A DNA stretch of 64,000 nucleotides, from assembly GCF_000429405.1 (NCBI RefSeq), contig NZ_AUBU01000002.1:434001-498000 (forward strand). Reading direction: 5' to 3'. Positions 7,208 to 16,862 of this stretch are shown here, in pieces; position 1 is the stretch's first letter; each line of letters opens with the position of its first letter. Source of the DNA: Algoriphagus marincola DSM 16067 (GTDB lineage Bacteria; Bacteroidota; Bacteroidia; Cytophagales; Cyclobacteriaceae). The notes under the pieces were generated by a model. That model did no database searches and had not been told where the DNA came from. It saw only the letters and a list, made by a program, of their open reading frames with translations. Position numbers and translations under genes: made by a program.

Positions 7208-8050
7208 TTAAGGATTGTAGACTTGAAGGGCTAATGGGGCTCCGGTAGGATCAAGAATAATGGCTACCGAGCCGTTTCGGATATCAAAACTCGGTTCTAG
7301 CAAGACAGTCGCTCCATGCTCTCTGGCCTTAGCCAAGGCAGCATTTACATCTGCTACCCTGATATAAGGAAGCCAGTGACTACGCACATTTTCTACCGGG
7401 TTTTGGAGCATTCCAAGGCAGTTGAGGTTATTCTTCTTGAATACCGTATAATCTACATCTCCCTCCTGGCGCATTTCAATCTCATAGTCAAGGATATCGG
7501 TGTAGAATTTTTGGGATTGTTCTGTATCGTTGGACCAAAGCTCCATACCCAAAAAACTGTCTAGGGAAGCAAGATTAGGTTCGGGGTCTCCTCCTGCCAT
7601 TCGAATCAAGGAGAAATGCGCCCCTTGAGGATCTTGAACATAGGAAATCATCCCCTGATTGGCTACAGCTACGGGTTTGGCTAGAATGGTAGCACCGAGG
7701 GATTTGGCTTCGGAACTTGCCTGCTCCACATCTTCTGCTGAGATACTTCCTATCCATTCTCCGGAGTTGTTGTCGCTTTTATAGCGGGCCATGAGTGCTA
7801 CTGGCTTTTGATCTTTTTGAAAGACCCAAAGTTCTCGATTATTATCCCCATAGGGAGTCGTGGTCCAGCCGAAAACCGATTCATAGAAGTTTTTGGCTAC
7901 TTCCGGATTGGGGGAAGCCAAGGTGTACCAAACTACCCTCCCCGGATGATAGCCGGGTGTAGAAACTTCAGTGAGTACAGGAGGTGCAGCACTGGGGCTG
8001 CAGGAGACTAGTATGGCAGAAAAAACTAGAGACCAAAGTAACTTTTTCAT
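7208..8050 (-). CDS. Lipoprotein with two VOC (glyoxalase-fold) domains
   Basis: 280 residues with a lipoprotein signal (lipobox LVSC, then SPSAAPP). Two tandem vicinal-oxygen-chelate modules follow: about 37-155, starting GRVVWYTLASPNPEVAKNFY, and about 165-280, starting GMELWSNDTEQSQKFYTDIL. Each has the usual end strand (VQDPQGAHFSLI and ILDPTGAPLALQ). VOC proteins include lyases, dioxygenases and antibiotic-binding proteins; tandem copies of this kind are often annotated simply as glyoxalase/bleomycin-resistance proteins. The lipid anchor places it in the periplasm, which is less usual for the fold. Substrate unknown. Confidence 0.85.
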   Translation of the reverse strand: MKKLLWSLVFSAILVSCSPSAAPPVLTEVSTPGYHPGRVVWYTLASPNPEVAKNFYESVFGWTTTPYGDNNRELWVFQKDQKPVALMARYKSDNNSGEWIGSISAEDVEQASSEAKSLGATILAKPVAVANQGMISYVQDPQGAHFSLIRMAGGDPEPNLASLDSFLGMELWSNDTEQSQKFYTDILDYEIEMRQEGDVDYTVFKKNNLNCLGMLQNPVENVRSHWLPYIRVADVNAALAKAREHGATVLLEPSFDIRNGSVAIILDPTGAPLALQVYNP

Positions 8051-8179
8051 ATTCTAAACAATCTTGCTTTTCAAAATTTAGTGAAGCAAGTCCTCAAAAA
8101 CAATCACTGACCGATTTTTTAGTCATCATTTCCATTGGATTTTATGCTTTTATTCCATGTCTTTCCCTAATTTCCCGAC

Positions 8180-9313
8180 ATGGGATTTCAAGATCATCCG
8201 CTTTTTATTGCTGCTACACTTTGTGTGGCTGTGTTTTTTGGCATTTGGTTGACGCGTTTTCCATGGGGGAGGACGGTGGGTACGCCCATTTGGGTGATTT
8301 TGATCTGCGCCTTTTTTGCTAATGTGGGACTGATTCCCTCTGCGATGGAAGGGCACCCAATCTACGACGGGGTGTTTTTGTACTTAGCCCCATTGGGGAT
8401 TTTCATCGCCTTGCTTGAAGTCGACTTACGAAGTCTCAAAGACGCCGGGATTCCCATACTCCTGATGTTTGGTATTGGGACTGTGGGCACTGTGGTTGGG
8501 GTGGCTGTCTCTTGGTTACTGGTGAGGCCGGAAGCGGCGATTGGCGAACTCGCCGGGGCAGTGGCAGGAATGTACACGGGTACCTATATCGGGGGCAGTA
8601 TCAATTTTAATGCAGTAGCACTGAGCTATGCAGTCAATGAAAATGGGCCGCTCTTTGCTGCTACTACCGTGGTGGATAATTTGATCGGAACGCCTTGGAT
8701 TATCGCCACCTTGATTTTGCCACGCTACCTTCAAAAGCTTTTTCCCCGAAAAAAACTACAATCCGCCCAAAGCACCCCAAAGAGTACTGGGGTTGAGGTG
8801 ATTTCCATGTCTTCCTTGGCCTCCGTGCTGGCTTTGGGCTTTTTGGCCATGGTTATTAGTGGAATAGTGGCGGAGTATTTTCCTCAAGTCCCTGAGATTA
8901 TCACCTTGACGACTATTGCTTTGATTCTAGCACAATTTCCTGCCGTCAAGCAAATGCACGGAAAGCAAACTCTAGGCTTTTTTATGATTATGATTTTCCT
9001 GGGGGTGATAGGGACGCTTTGCGATATCAGTGCGCTGTCCGGTGTGGGTGAATTGGCGGGTACTTTGATTCTGTTTGTGGGTTTGCTGGTTTTGATTCAT
9101 GGTATTTTTGTTTTTGGAATAGGTGCCCTTTTGAAAATGGACTGGGATGTGATCGCAGTTGCTTCCCAGGCCAATGTGGGAGGGAATACGACAGCTATCG
9201 CTGCTGCTGAAAGCTTGAATCGGCCTGATTTGCTAATCCCCGGAGTCTTAGTTGGCAGCTTGGGAAATGCCTTGGGGACCTATATTGGGTTCTTGGTGGC
9301 GGGGACTTTTTAG
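8180..9313 (+). CDS. DUF819 family integral membrane protein
   Basis: 377 residues with about ten hydrophobic segments, matching the DUF819 (YjcL-like) family. Recognisable pieces are a first helix near HPLFIAATLCVAVFFGIW, the glycine-rich AGAVAGMYTGTYIGGSINFN, and a C-terminal region with VASQANVGGNTTAIAAAESL that mirrors the N-terminal half. The family is related in fold to secondary carriers and its substrate is not established. It is divergent from the VOC lipoprotein and followed by 421 non-coding bases, so it probably forms its own transcript. Confidence 0.85.
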   Translation: MGFQDHPLFIAATLCVAVFFGIWLTRFPWGRTVGTPIWVILICAFFANVGLIPSAMEGHPIYDGVFLYLAPLGIFIALLEVDLRSLKDAGIPILLMFGIGTVGTVVGVAVSWLLVRPEAAIGELAGAVAGMYTGTYIGGSINFNAVALSYAVNENGPLFAATTVVDNLIGTPWIIATLILPRYLQKLFPRKKLQSAQSTPKSTGVEVISMSSLASVLALGFLAMVISGIVAEYFPQVPEIITLTTIALILAQFPAVKQMHGKQTLGFFMIMIFLGVIGTLCDISALSGVGELAGTLILFVGLLVLIHGIFVFGIGALLKMDWDVIAVASQANVGGNTTAIAAAESLNRPDLLIPGVLVGSLGNALGTYIGFLVAGTF

Positions 9314-9734
9314 AATTGGAAAGTTTAAAGAGGGAAGGTTGTAAGGTGCCGTTATAGCGAGGAGCTGGAACGAAAAACATTAGATTCTCGGGTAATTCTA
9401 GAAGCGACGTGGCTATCTCATTGGTAAGTAGTGAGAGGTAAATAGTGAATTGTAAGGGGAGAGGTGGAAAAGTTGAAAGGTCGTCGCCAAAACTGTTTTC
9501 CTTGGCAGTGGGAGCCAGTTGATAATAATCAATTATCAAACTCAATAGTCAATTTTCAAGGTCAGAAAACCCCGAACTTCGAACCCCAAGCATCTAACCA
9601 TTGTTGGTTTTAACCCTTCCCAACTTTGGTAAATCTTGAAAAAGAAAAATTTCCTTGTCAGCTGATCTTTATCAGGTATTTTTAAACTTATCGGGAGCAA
9701 TTTTGCCTCAGATTCATTTAGTTTTTAGAATATT
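9314..9734. other. Intergenic region with degenerate repeat remnants
   Basis: 421 bases without a credible ORF. It holds two pieces resembling the palindrome at 54623-54750: GTTATAGCGAGGAGCTGGAA (9351-9370) and GAAGCGACGTGGCTATCTCA (9401-9420). After these come AT-rich near-repeats such as AATCAATTATCAAACTCAAT (9527-9546). The last 100 bases presumably carry the pta promoter, but I found no clean TAnnTTTG match. Confidence 0.5.
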
Positions 9735-11831
9735 ATGACCAAAGCGATTTATCTCACCACAACTGAACCCTTTTCCGGCAAATCCATTTTTGCCTTGGGC
9801 CTAATGAATATGCTGGCTGCCAAAACGGATCGATTGGCCTATTTCAAGCCCATTATAACAGGTAATAAGAGAGATAAAGACCGGCGTTTGGAACTGCTTG
9901 GGAAGCACTTCAACCTTCATCAGCGCTATGATGAAATGTATGCCTTCACTCGGAAAAATGCCTTCAAGGAAATTAATAAGAGTAATGAGGCCTTTCTTAT
10001 AGATGTAATCATTGAGAAGTTTAATTCTCTGAAAGAATCGGCAGATTTTATCGTGGTAGAAGGAACTGATTTTTCGGACGTAAGCACCAATGTGGAGTTT
10101 GACGGGAATATCAGCATAGCCAAAAACTTGGGAATCCCTGCTGCCATTATTCTCAATTGCGCCCATCGGACGACCTCAGAAATCATCGATCTGGCCATGG
10201 CAAGCGTCAATAGCTACCTCAGTCAGGAGGTTCAGGTCCTTTCCCTCATCGCAAATAAAGTCAAGCCATCCAAGCGGGATGAGATCCTTAGACGGCTCAA
10301 GCATATTCTTCCAAAAAGTATTCTGATCAGCGCTATTCCTAGCCATGAGCAGCTTAGCAATCCTACAATGGGAGAAATTATGGATTCCTTGGGAGCCAAG
10401 TTGCTTTTTGGGGAGCAGTACCTGACCAATCGGGTGGATCAATCAGTCGTGGGAGCCATGCAGCTTCACAATTTCTTAGATCGAATTAATGATAATACCC
10501 TCGTAGTCACTCCGGGGGATCGTGGGGATATCTTGATAGGTTCTCTCCAGGCCAATATCTCCAGGAACTTCGGGAAGATAGCCGGGGTCATCGTTTCGGG
10601 AGGAATGCATCCTGAGCCCTCCATCGTCAAGCTTTTGGAAGGTTTGGAGACGATTGTGCCGATTTTGCAGGTGGACGATGGGACTTTTATGGTCGTGACT
10701 AAAGTCAATGAAATTCGCGCCCGTATTGCACCGGAGGATAAGGAAAAAATCGCCTTGGCTATTCGGCTTTTTGAGGAATATGTGGATGAAAAGGCACTAG
10801 ATGATCGAATGGGGTCATTTAGTTCGGAGATTCTGACTCCTCGGATGTTTCAATATCAGATCGTCAAGCGGGCCAAAAGTCATAAAAAACACATCGTCTT
10901 GCCAGAGGGAACAGATGAACGGATTTTGCAAGCAGCTGATATGCTTCTGCGACAGGAAGTGGTTGAGCTTACTCTTTTGGGAAATCGAGAGGAGATCGAA
11001 TCCATGATGGCTCGTCTGAATATTTCTACGGACTATGACCGAATCAAAATTGTAGAACCTGCTACATCGGAGCGATTTGAAGAGTATGCGCAGGAATTGT
11101 ATGAGCTTCGCAAAGCAAAGGGTGTTTCACTTACCACTGCAAGGGACCTCATGCATGATGTTTCCTACTTTGGAACTATGATGGTCTACAAAGGACATGC
11201 TGATGGCATGGTTTCCGGAGCAGTGCATACTACCCAACATACGATTCGACCTGCCTTGCAGTTTGTCAAAACCAAACCCGGAGTTAATACCGTTTCCTCG
11301 GTCTTCTTTATGTGTCTCCCTAATCGTGTCTCAGTTTTTGGAGACTGCGCTGTCGTACCAAATCCCACTTCCGAGCAGTTGGCGGATATCGCCATATCTT
11401 CAGCCGAATCGGCATTGATGTTTGGTATAGAGCCCAAGGTGGCGATGCTATCCTATTCCTCGGGAACATCCGGAGCAGGGGAGGAGGTAGAGAAAGTACG
11501 CAAGGCTACCGAAATCGTCAAATCCAGACGTCCAGAACTTAAAATTGAGGGGCCTATTCAATACGATGCAGCAGTAGACCCGATTGTAGGTAGGCAAAAA
11601 CTTCCCTATTCCGAGGTAGCCGGACAGGCAAGTGTATTGATTTTCCCAGATCTCAACACAGGAAATAACACCTACAAAGCCGTGCAGCGGGAAACCGGGG
11701 CTATTGCCATAGGTCCTATGCTCCAAGGGCTTAACAAACCCGTCAATGACCTGAGTCGAGGATGTACGGTGATTGATATCTTTAATACGGTTGTAATCAC
11801 AGCCATTCAAGCACAAGAATCAGCCAAATGA
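9735..11831 (+). CDS. pta: Phosphate acetyltransferase, long form
   Basis: 698 residues. Catalyses acetyl-CoA + Pi to acetyl phosphate + CoA. It is the three-part long form: an N-terminal P-loop/BioD-like region (about 1-210, TTTEPFSGKS near the start), a DRTGG domain (about 215-330) and the catalytic PTA domain (about 376-695), with LPEGTDERILQAADMLLRQE and YSSGTSGAGEEVEKVRKATE. The N-terminal region is usually regulatory. The stop overlaps the ackA start in ATGA, so the two are translationally coupled and form the Pta-AckA pathway for acetate and ATP. Cytoplasmic. Confidence 0.97.
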   Translation: MTKAIYLTTTEPFSGKSIFALGLMNMLAAKTDRLAYFKPIITGNKRDKDRRLELLGKHFNLHQRYDEMYAFTRKNAFKEINKSNEAFLIDVIIEKFNSLKESADFIVVEGTDFSDVSTNVEFDGNISIAKNLGIPAAIILNCAHRTTSEIIDLAMASVNSYLSQEVQVLSLIANKVKPSKRDEILRRLKHILPKSILISAIPSHEQLSNPTMGEIMDSLGAKLLFGEQYLTNRVDQSVVGAMQLHNFLDRINDNTLVVTPGDRGDILIGSLQANISRNFGKIAGVIVSGGMHPEPSIVKLLEGLETIVPILQVDDGTFMVVTKVNEIRARIAPEDKEKIALAIRLFEEYVDEKALDDRMGSFSSEILTPRMFQYQIVKRAKSHKKHIVLPEGTDERILQAADMLLRQEVVELTLLGNREEIESMMARLNISTDYDRIKIVEPATSERFEEYAQELYELRKAKGVSLTTARDLMHDVSYFGTMMVYKGHADGMVSGAVHTTQHTIRPALQFVKTKPGVNTVSSVFFMCLPNRVSVFGDCAVVPNPTSEQLADIAISSAESALMFGIEPKVAMLSYSSGTSGAGEEVEKVRKATEIVKSRRPELKIEGPIQYDAAVDPIVGRQKLPYSEVAGQASVLIFPDLNTGNNTYKAVQRETGAIAIGPMLQGLNKPVNDLSRGCTVIDIFNTVVITAIQAQESAK

Positions 11832-13024
11832 AAATCTTTGTCATTAATTCCGGAAGTAGTTCCATCAAATATCAGTTGATCCAAATGCCCGATGAGCAGG
11901 TAATTTGTTCAGGAATAGTGGATCGAATTGGGTTGGATGAGTCCCGAATTGACTATAAGGCTTTTTTGCCAAAGGAGAAAATAGAACGAAGTGAAACCAA
12001 AGCTATTAATTCTCATTCTGAGGGTTTGAGGTTGGTTGCTAAATATCTGACAGATCCTGAGATAGGCGTCATTTCTGATCCAAAGCAGGTAGAAGCGGTT
12101 GGACATCGGGTAGTACACGGAGGAGAAAAATTTGCCAGTACTCAACTGATCAGTTCTGAGGTAAAAGCAAAAATCAAGGAGCTTTTTCCCCTTGCTCCGC
12201 TACATAATCCAGCAAATTACTTGGGTATAGAAGTGGCGGAAGAGATTTTTTCTGAGGCCAAGCAAATGGCTGTTTTTGACACGGCTTTTCATCAGACACA
12301 GCCTCCTGTTGCTTTTCGGATGGCCATTCCCAATGAGTTTTATGAGAAACATGGTATTCGAGCCTATGGATTTCATGGTACCAGCCATAAATATGTCTCC
12401 GAGCGCGCGATAGATTATTTAGGAAGTCAAAATATTAAGCTTATCAGCATTCACTTGGGCAATGGCTGCAGTATGGCTGCCATTCAAAATGGGAAATCGA
12501 TTGATACCAGCATGGGTATGGGGCCCATGAATGGCTTGATTATGGGAACCCGGGCAGGGGACATCGATCAGGCAGTCATTTTTTATTTGGTCAATCAACT
12601 GGGCTATAGCCTCGATGAGGTTAATAATCTTTTGAATAAAAAGAGCGGCATGCTTGGCCTGACAGGCTTTAGCGATATGCGGGATATTCAGAAGCACCTG
12701 CAGGAAGGGGATCCTCGTGCCCAACTTGCCTATGACTTGTACGCTTACCGCATCAAAAAATATATAGGCGCATTCACTGCTTGTATGAATGGGTTGGACG
12801 GGGTGATTTTTACAGGAGGAGTGGGTGAAAATGATGGCTTGACCCGAAAATTGGTTTGTGAAAATATGGACTATCTCGGCATCCAGATGGATTTGGGGAA
12901 AAATGAGAGTTTAGGTAAAGGAATTCAGGAGATTCAAACCTTGGATTCTAAGGTCAAACTCATGGTCATCCCAACCAACGAAGAATTGGAAATTGCGAAG
13001 CAGTGCTTCGGGTTATTCGCCTAG
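11828..13024 (+). CDS. ackA: Acetate kinase
   Basis: 398 residues, normal length. The N-terminal signature is INSGSSSIKY, and the second ASKHA signature is AVFDTAFHQTQP, followed by YGFHGTSHKYVSERA. Converts acetyl phosphate + ADP to acetate + ATP. It overlaps pta by 4 bases and its 3' end overlaps the convergent ogt-like gene by 4 bases. No terminator is visible between the convergent genes. Confidence 0.97.
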   Translation: MKIFVINSGSSSIKYQLIQMPDEQVICSGIVDRIGLDESRIDYKAFLPKEKIERSETKAINSHSEGLRLVAKYLTDPEIGVISDPKQVEAVGHRVVHGGEKFASTQLISSEVKAKIKELFPLAPLHNPANYLGIEVAEEIFSEAKQMAVFDTAFHQTQPPVAFRMAIPNEFYEKHGIRAYGFHGTSHKYVSERAIDYLGSQNIKLISIHLGNGCSMAAIQNGKSIDTSMGMGPMNGLIMGTRAGDIDQAVIFYLVNQLGYSLDEVNNLLNKKSGMLGLTGFSDMRDIQKHLQEGDPRAQLAYDLYAYRIKKYIGAFTACMNGLDGVIFTGGVGENDGLTRKLVCENMDYLGIQMDLGKNESLGKGIQEIQTLDSKVKLMVIPTNEELEIAKQCFGLFA

Positions 13025-13623
13025 TTAAAAAAATCAAGCTGGTTTTGGTTTTTTAAAGGTTTCGCTCCCTCAAGCCGTAATAGTTTCTTTTTTGCATCCA
13101 AGCCTCCGGCATAGCCAACCAGGCTTCCATCCGAACCAATAATCCGATGACAGGGAATAATGATGGAAATTGCATTAGCACCATTGGCAGAAGCGACCGC
13201 ACGGATTGCATCCGGATTACCCAATTGCCGGGAAAGTTCCAAGTAGCTTCTCGTTTCACCAATAGGGATTTCCATCAATTCCTTCCAAACGCTCTGCTGG
13301 AAATCTGTTCCAACCATGCTTAACGGCACATCAAAGGTTTTTCGATTTCCGGAAAAATAACTCTCTAACTGTTTGATAGCCTCTTGGATGACTTCGATAT
13401 TTTCAGGTCTAAAATCCTTATCTGTAGCTGAAGTGGTTTTTTTCTTCTCCGAATCAATATCAAAGTTCAAAAAATCAGCATTTAGTCCTTTTTGGATACG
13501 TTCGTCCACTGCCTTTCTCATCCTCCGATATTGCCAGTCACAAAGGCAAAGTCGACCTTGAAAAGCTCCAAGGATCAATTCGCCGACGGGGCTTTTGTAA
13601 CTTGTGGTTAGGATTTTTTCCAT
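13021..13623 (-). CDS. ogt: Methylated-DNA-[protein]-cysteine S-methyltransferase
   Basis: 200 residues. Repairs O6-alkylguanine by transferring the alkyl group to its own active-site cysteine, here Cys158 in the PCHR motif (residues 157-160), with SYLELSRQLGNPDAIRAVAS supplying the DNA-binding helix. The protein is somewhat longer than the usual 160-180 residues because of a charged, Lys-rich linker (about 55-75) between the N-terminal ribonuclease-like domain and the active domain. Suicide enzyme acting in the cytoplasm. It faces ackA tail to tail. Confidence 0.93.
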   Translation of the reverse strand: MEKILTTSYKSPVGELILGAFQGRLCLCDWQYRRMRKAVDERIQKGLNADFLNFDIDSEKKKTTSATDKDFRPENIEVIQEAIKQLESYFSGNRKTFDVPLSMVGTDFQQSVWKELMEIPIGETRSYLELSRQLGNPDAIRAVASANGANAISIIIPCHRIIGSDGSLVGYAGGLDAKKKLLRLEGAKPLKNQNQLDFFN

Positions 13624-13683
13624 GGTCTCAAATTAGCTTAAAAAACGCAGAAGAGGATTTGTAAAGACATCAATTGTCAGCCT

Positions 13684-14553
13684 CTAATCGAATGGCTCGA
13701 TATGTATCAAGATATGCCCTAGTTCGGGGATTTCTTTCTTCAAAGTATCCTTGAGATCATGGGCGATGTCATGTCCTTCTCTCACAGTCAAGTCCCCGTC
13801 CACATTAGCATGCAAATCAACGTGGAATTTAATACCCGCTTTTCGAATAAAGCATTTTTCTGTACCAGTGATTCCTTCTACTGTCAGTGCGACTTTTCGG
13901 ATTTCGGCAGTCAAGTCATCATGCGTGTCTTCATCCATGACTTCCCCAAGTGCCGGCCGAAAAATAAGGTAGCAATTGTAGAGAATGAAGCCTGCGGCAA
14001 AAGTGGCTGCATAATCATCAGCCTTTTCATAGCCCTCACCACCCCAAATCGCGATCAAAATCCCAATAAATGCAGCTACTGAAGTAATAGCATCACTGCG
14101 ATGATGCCAAGCTTCGGCTCGGAGGGAGCTCGATTGAAGCTTTTTGCTGCGATTAAGTACAAATCGGTAGGATATTTCTTTCCACATAATAATCGCTGCC
14201 AAAACCGCCAAGGTCCAAGATGCCGGTCCCTCATGTGGTGTGCGGATATTTTGAATGGCCTGATAGGCAATGGTCACCGCCGAGACGATTAGAAAACCCA
14301 CCACCAAAAAGGTAATCAGGGCTTCAGCTTTTCCATGTCCGTAGGGGTGATTTTCGTCTGCCGGCCGCTGTGCATATTTCAAGCCGATCAAAACCAAAAT
14401 ACTTGAAAAAACATCCACCAAGGACTCAATAGCATCAGCGATCAGCGCAAAGGAATTTCCGAAAATACCTGCCAGAAATTTGATTCCTGAGAGCAGCGCA
14501 TTTCCCAGCATGCTGAAAATTACGGTACGGATGGCAAGTTTCTCCTGGGACAT
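13684..14553 (-). CDS. Cation diffusion facilitator family metal transporter
   Basis: 289 residues with about six membrane helices and a C-terminal cytoplasmic domain, as expected for CDF exporters. Transport-site residues are visible in helix 2 (LIADAIESLVDVF: Glu43 and Asp47) and helix 5 (WHHRSDAITS, HxxxD). In the Zn2+ exporter YiiP the helix-2 pair is Asp/Asp, so the Glu may alter metal preference. The C-terminal domain carries several His/Asp residues (HVDLHANVD, EGHDIAHDL). Metal identity (Zn, Fe, Mn, Co) cannot be assigned. It lies 35 bases downstream of the APC permease and may share its transcript. Confidence 0.9.
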   Translation of the reverse strand: MSQEKLAIRTVIFSMLGNALLSGIKFLAGIFGNSFALIADAIESLVDVFSSILVLIGLKYAQRPADENHPYGHGKAEALITFLVVGFLIVSAVTIAYQAIQNIRTPHEGPASWTLAVLAAIIMWKEISYRFVLNRSKKLQSSSLRAEAWHHRSDAITSVAAFIGILIAIWGGEGYEKADDYAATFAAGFILYNCYLIFRPALGEVMDEDTHDDLTAEIRKVALTVEGITGTEKCFIRKAGIKFHVDLHANVDGDLTVREGHDIAHDLKDTLKKEIPELGHILIHIEPFD

Positions 14554-14588
14554 GGACGAAATTACTATTTATCGGAAAAGCTAAGCGT

Positions 14589-15890
14589 TTATTCTGTGGA
14601 ATTATCTGCTTGTCGCTTTCCGATCCAATACAGACCCGTTCCAATCAATACAAAGATTCCTGTCATCCAAACTGATTCCCAGCTTACTTGCATCATCAGC
14701 CACAGGCAAGACAAAATTCCTAAAATTGGAATTAGATAGCCGCCTTTTAAAATAAATCTTCCTTGTCCACGGAACTTTGGTCGAAGTGCAGGTACGGCTG
14801 CACAAGTCATGATAAATAGGAAAAGCCGGGATAAAACTGTCATGGCCGCCAGGAACCGGAAAGAGCCCATGGCCGCTAGGATAAAGGCTGCGATTCCGAA
14901 AAATAGGACTGAATTGGCGGGTGTAAGAAAGCGATTGTGGACCTTTCCAAACCAAGCTGGGAGGGAATTTTCTAGTGAAAGTGCATAGGTGACACGCGTA
15001 GCGGAAAACATGGAGCTAATCAGATTGGCGATTACGGAGGTGGCCACACCAACCATCAGAAAGTAGGCTCCAAATTCCCCAAAGAGGTTGGATGCTGTGT
15101 CTAATAGGGGAGTGGTGGATTCTGCCAAATTTGGGACTGCTGCCATAGCCACTAGTTGGATCAGCATGTATAAAATCACCACAACTATAAGTCCTAGAAT
15201 TAGCCCCATGGGCATGTCTCGCTCGGGTTTTTTAGCTTCTCCTGCAGGGACAATCGCCCCCTCAAAGCCTACAAAAGCATAAATCAAAAGCAAGGCTGCC
15301 GCACCTAAATCTCCCGCCTGAGGAAGCGCTGAATCAAATGTTGGGACCATGGTGTCTCCCAAAAGTACAAAGCCTCCAAAAACCAAGCTTATCAAGACTC
15401 CAAATTTGATAACGGTGAAAAAGGTCATGGATCGGATGGACTCACTCGAACCCAAAATATTCACCGAACTAAGTCCCAGAATGGTAAGCAAAATGGTAAA
15501 AAGACGACCGGTGCCTTCTCCTGCACCAGGAAAAAAATAGGCGATGCTGTCTGATAAAAGGACCGTGTTGGCGGCGAAGGAAATCAGCCGGGCGAGGTAA
15601 TACAACCAGCCACCTTGAAAACCTACGAACCCTCCAAAAGCTTGCGTTCCGTATTTGATCGGGCCGCCTGTCCCCCTAAAGTAACTCCCAACTTCGGCAA
15701 AGCTCAAAATCACCGGAAGCATGAGCAGTGCACAAAAAGCATAAATCCAAACGCTGTAATCTCCTGCCAAATCCGCTGCGCCGGAAGGCAATCCAAAGAT
15801 TCCTGCTCCAATAAATCCGTTGACTACAAGCATCCAAATGGCCCAAAGTCCAAGGTTTCTTGGTAGTTTTTCCTGTTTTTCTAATGACAC
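14589..15890 (-). CDS. APC superfamily amino acid permease
   Basis: 433 residues with about twelve hydrophobic segments. The start of helix 1 (VNGFIGAGIFGLPSGAADLAG) has the unwound GAGIFGLP motif of amino acid-polyamine-organocation transporters. Helix 6 carries YAFVGFEGAIVPAGEAKKPE, the conserved E-x-P-A-G-E region. It lacks the extra C-terminal helices of cationic amino acid transporters. Substrate not predictable. Inner membrane. Confidence 0.9.
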   Translation of the reverse strand: MSLEKQEKLPRNLGLWAIWMLVVNGFIGAGIFGLPSGAADLAGDYSVWIYAFCALLMLPVILSFAEVGSYFRGTGGPIKYGTQAFGGFVGFQGGWLYYLARLISFAANTVLLSDSIAYFFPGAGEGTGRLFTILLTILGLSSVNILGSSESIRSMTFFTVIKFGVLISLVFGGFVLLGDTMVPTFDSALPQAGDLGAAALLLIYAFVGFEGAIVPAGEAKKPERDMPMGLILGLIVVVILYMLIQLVAMAAVPNLAESTTPLLDTASNLFGEFGAYFLMVGVATSVIANLISSMFSATRVTYALSLENSLPAWFGKVHNRFLTPANSVLFFGIAAFILAAMGSFRFLAAMTVLSRLFLFIMTCAAVPALRPKFRGQGRFILKGGYLIPILGILSCLWLMMQVSWESVWMTGIFVLIGTGLYWIGKRQADNSTE

Positions 15891-15963
15891 CGATTTTTAT
15901 TTTTTGTAAAAATGAATTCGGAAGATAATCAGATTGGGGAAAGAATTAAATGGAAGATTGGAC

Positions 15964-16803
15964 TTATGCTTGGGTAAGGGTGAAAACGGTTATTTCAGGT
16001 CGGACATTCAGGCGGATAGGGAAGTAATTTCCTAGAGCCCGATTGATGTAAAGGGTTCGTCCATCTTCCAGGTCAATCTTTCCCTGGTCGTAGCGTCTAT
16101 TTTGGACGGGCAGAATAGGTGGCGGAAGGAAAGGTGGTCTGACTTGACCTCCGTGGGTATGGCCAGCCAAAACCCAACCATCATAACCGTTCCAAACCGG
16201 TAGATCACAGGCATCAGGGTTATGACACATCACGAGAGCGGCTTCTTTGGGATCCCAGGTTTTCATCACTTTTTCGGGATTGAAATTAGTGCCCCAGAGG
16301 TCTTCCACTCCGTATATCGTCAATCCCTCCGAGTTGTATTTTTGATCCCTTAAAGTCTTGATTCCTGCATTTTCGAGGATAGAAGTGGTTTCATCTGCTA
16401 CCTCGGGCATGGACCAAGCATGTCCATAATCGTGGTTTCCTAAGGAGGCGAAAGTTCCTATTTTTCCCTTGGTAGCTGATTGGAGCACAGTGCTGAGTTG
16501 GCTGTACTGCTCGGAGTTTTTGAAATGCGTGAAGTCCCCCGTATAAACAACCCAATCGGGATTTAAGGCCTGTGCTTTTCTCATGGATTCTATCAAGTAA
16601 TCAGCAGGAACCCTATCACCGACATGGATATCAGAAAGTTGGATGAGGGTTTTCCCTACATGCTCTTTGGGTAAATTTTTGACAGGCATGGGGAGGCGAA
16701 CAAATTCCAACCAATAAGGCTCGATTTTCCATGCATAAATTCCACCAGCTGCCAGAGCAGTTCCCAATGCTATTCCGGATTTTAAAAACTTTCTTCTATT
16801 CAT
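15964..16803 (-). CDS. Exported metallophosphoesterase
   Basis: About 279 residues from the ATG at 16803 (the frame stays open upstream to 16848). I prefer 16803 because it begins MNRRKFLKSGIALGTALAAG, a twin-arginine-type signal; the longer version would bury the RR motif behind charged residues. Metallophosphoesterase motifs are present in order: LSDIHVGD, GDFTH, GNHDYGH and AGHTHGGQ, which bind a di-metal centre. Similar to YkuE/YaeI-type periplasmic phosphodiesterases. It lies 59 bases downstream of the P-type ATPase stop. Substrate unknown. Confidence 0.88.
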   Translation of the reverse strand: MNRRKFLKSGIALGTALAAGGIYAWKIEPYWLEFVRLPMPVKNLPKEHVGKTLIQLSDIHVGDRVPADYLIESMRKAQALNPDWVVYTGDFTHFKNSEQYSQLSTVLQSATKGKIGTFASLGNHDYGHAWSMPEVADETTSILENAGIKTLRDQKYNSEGLTIYGVEDLWGTNFNPEKVMKTWDPKEAALVMCHNPDACDLPVWNGYDGWVLAGHTHGGQVRPPFLPPPILPVQNRRYDQGKIDLEDGRTLYINRALGNYFPIRLNVRPEITVFTLTQA

Positions 16804-16862
16804 GAGTTTTCGTTTCTCTTGCACAGACTTTTTTTCGAAAATGCTCAACTATGCAAGCATAT

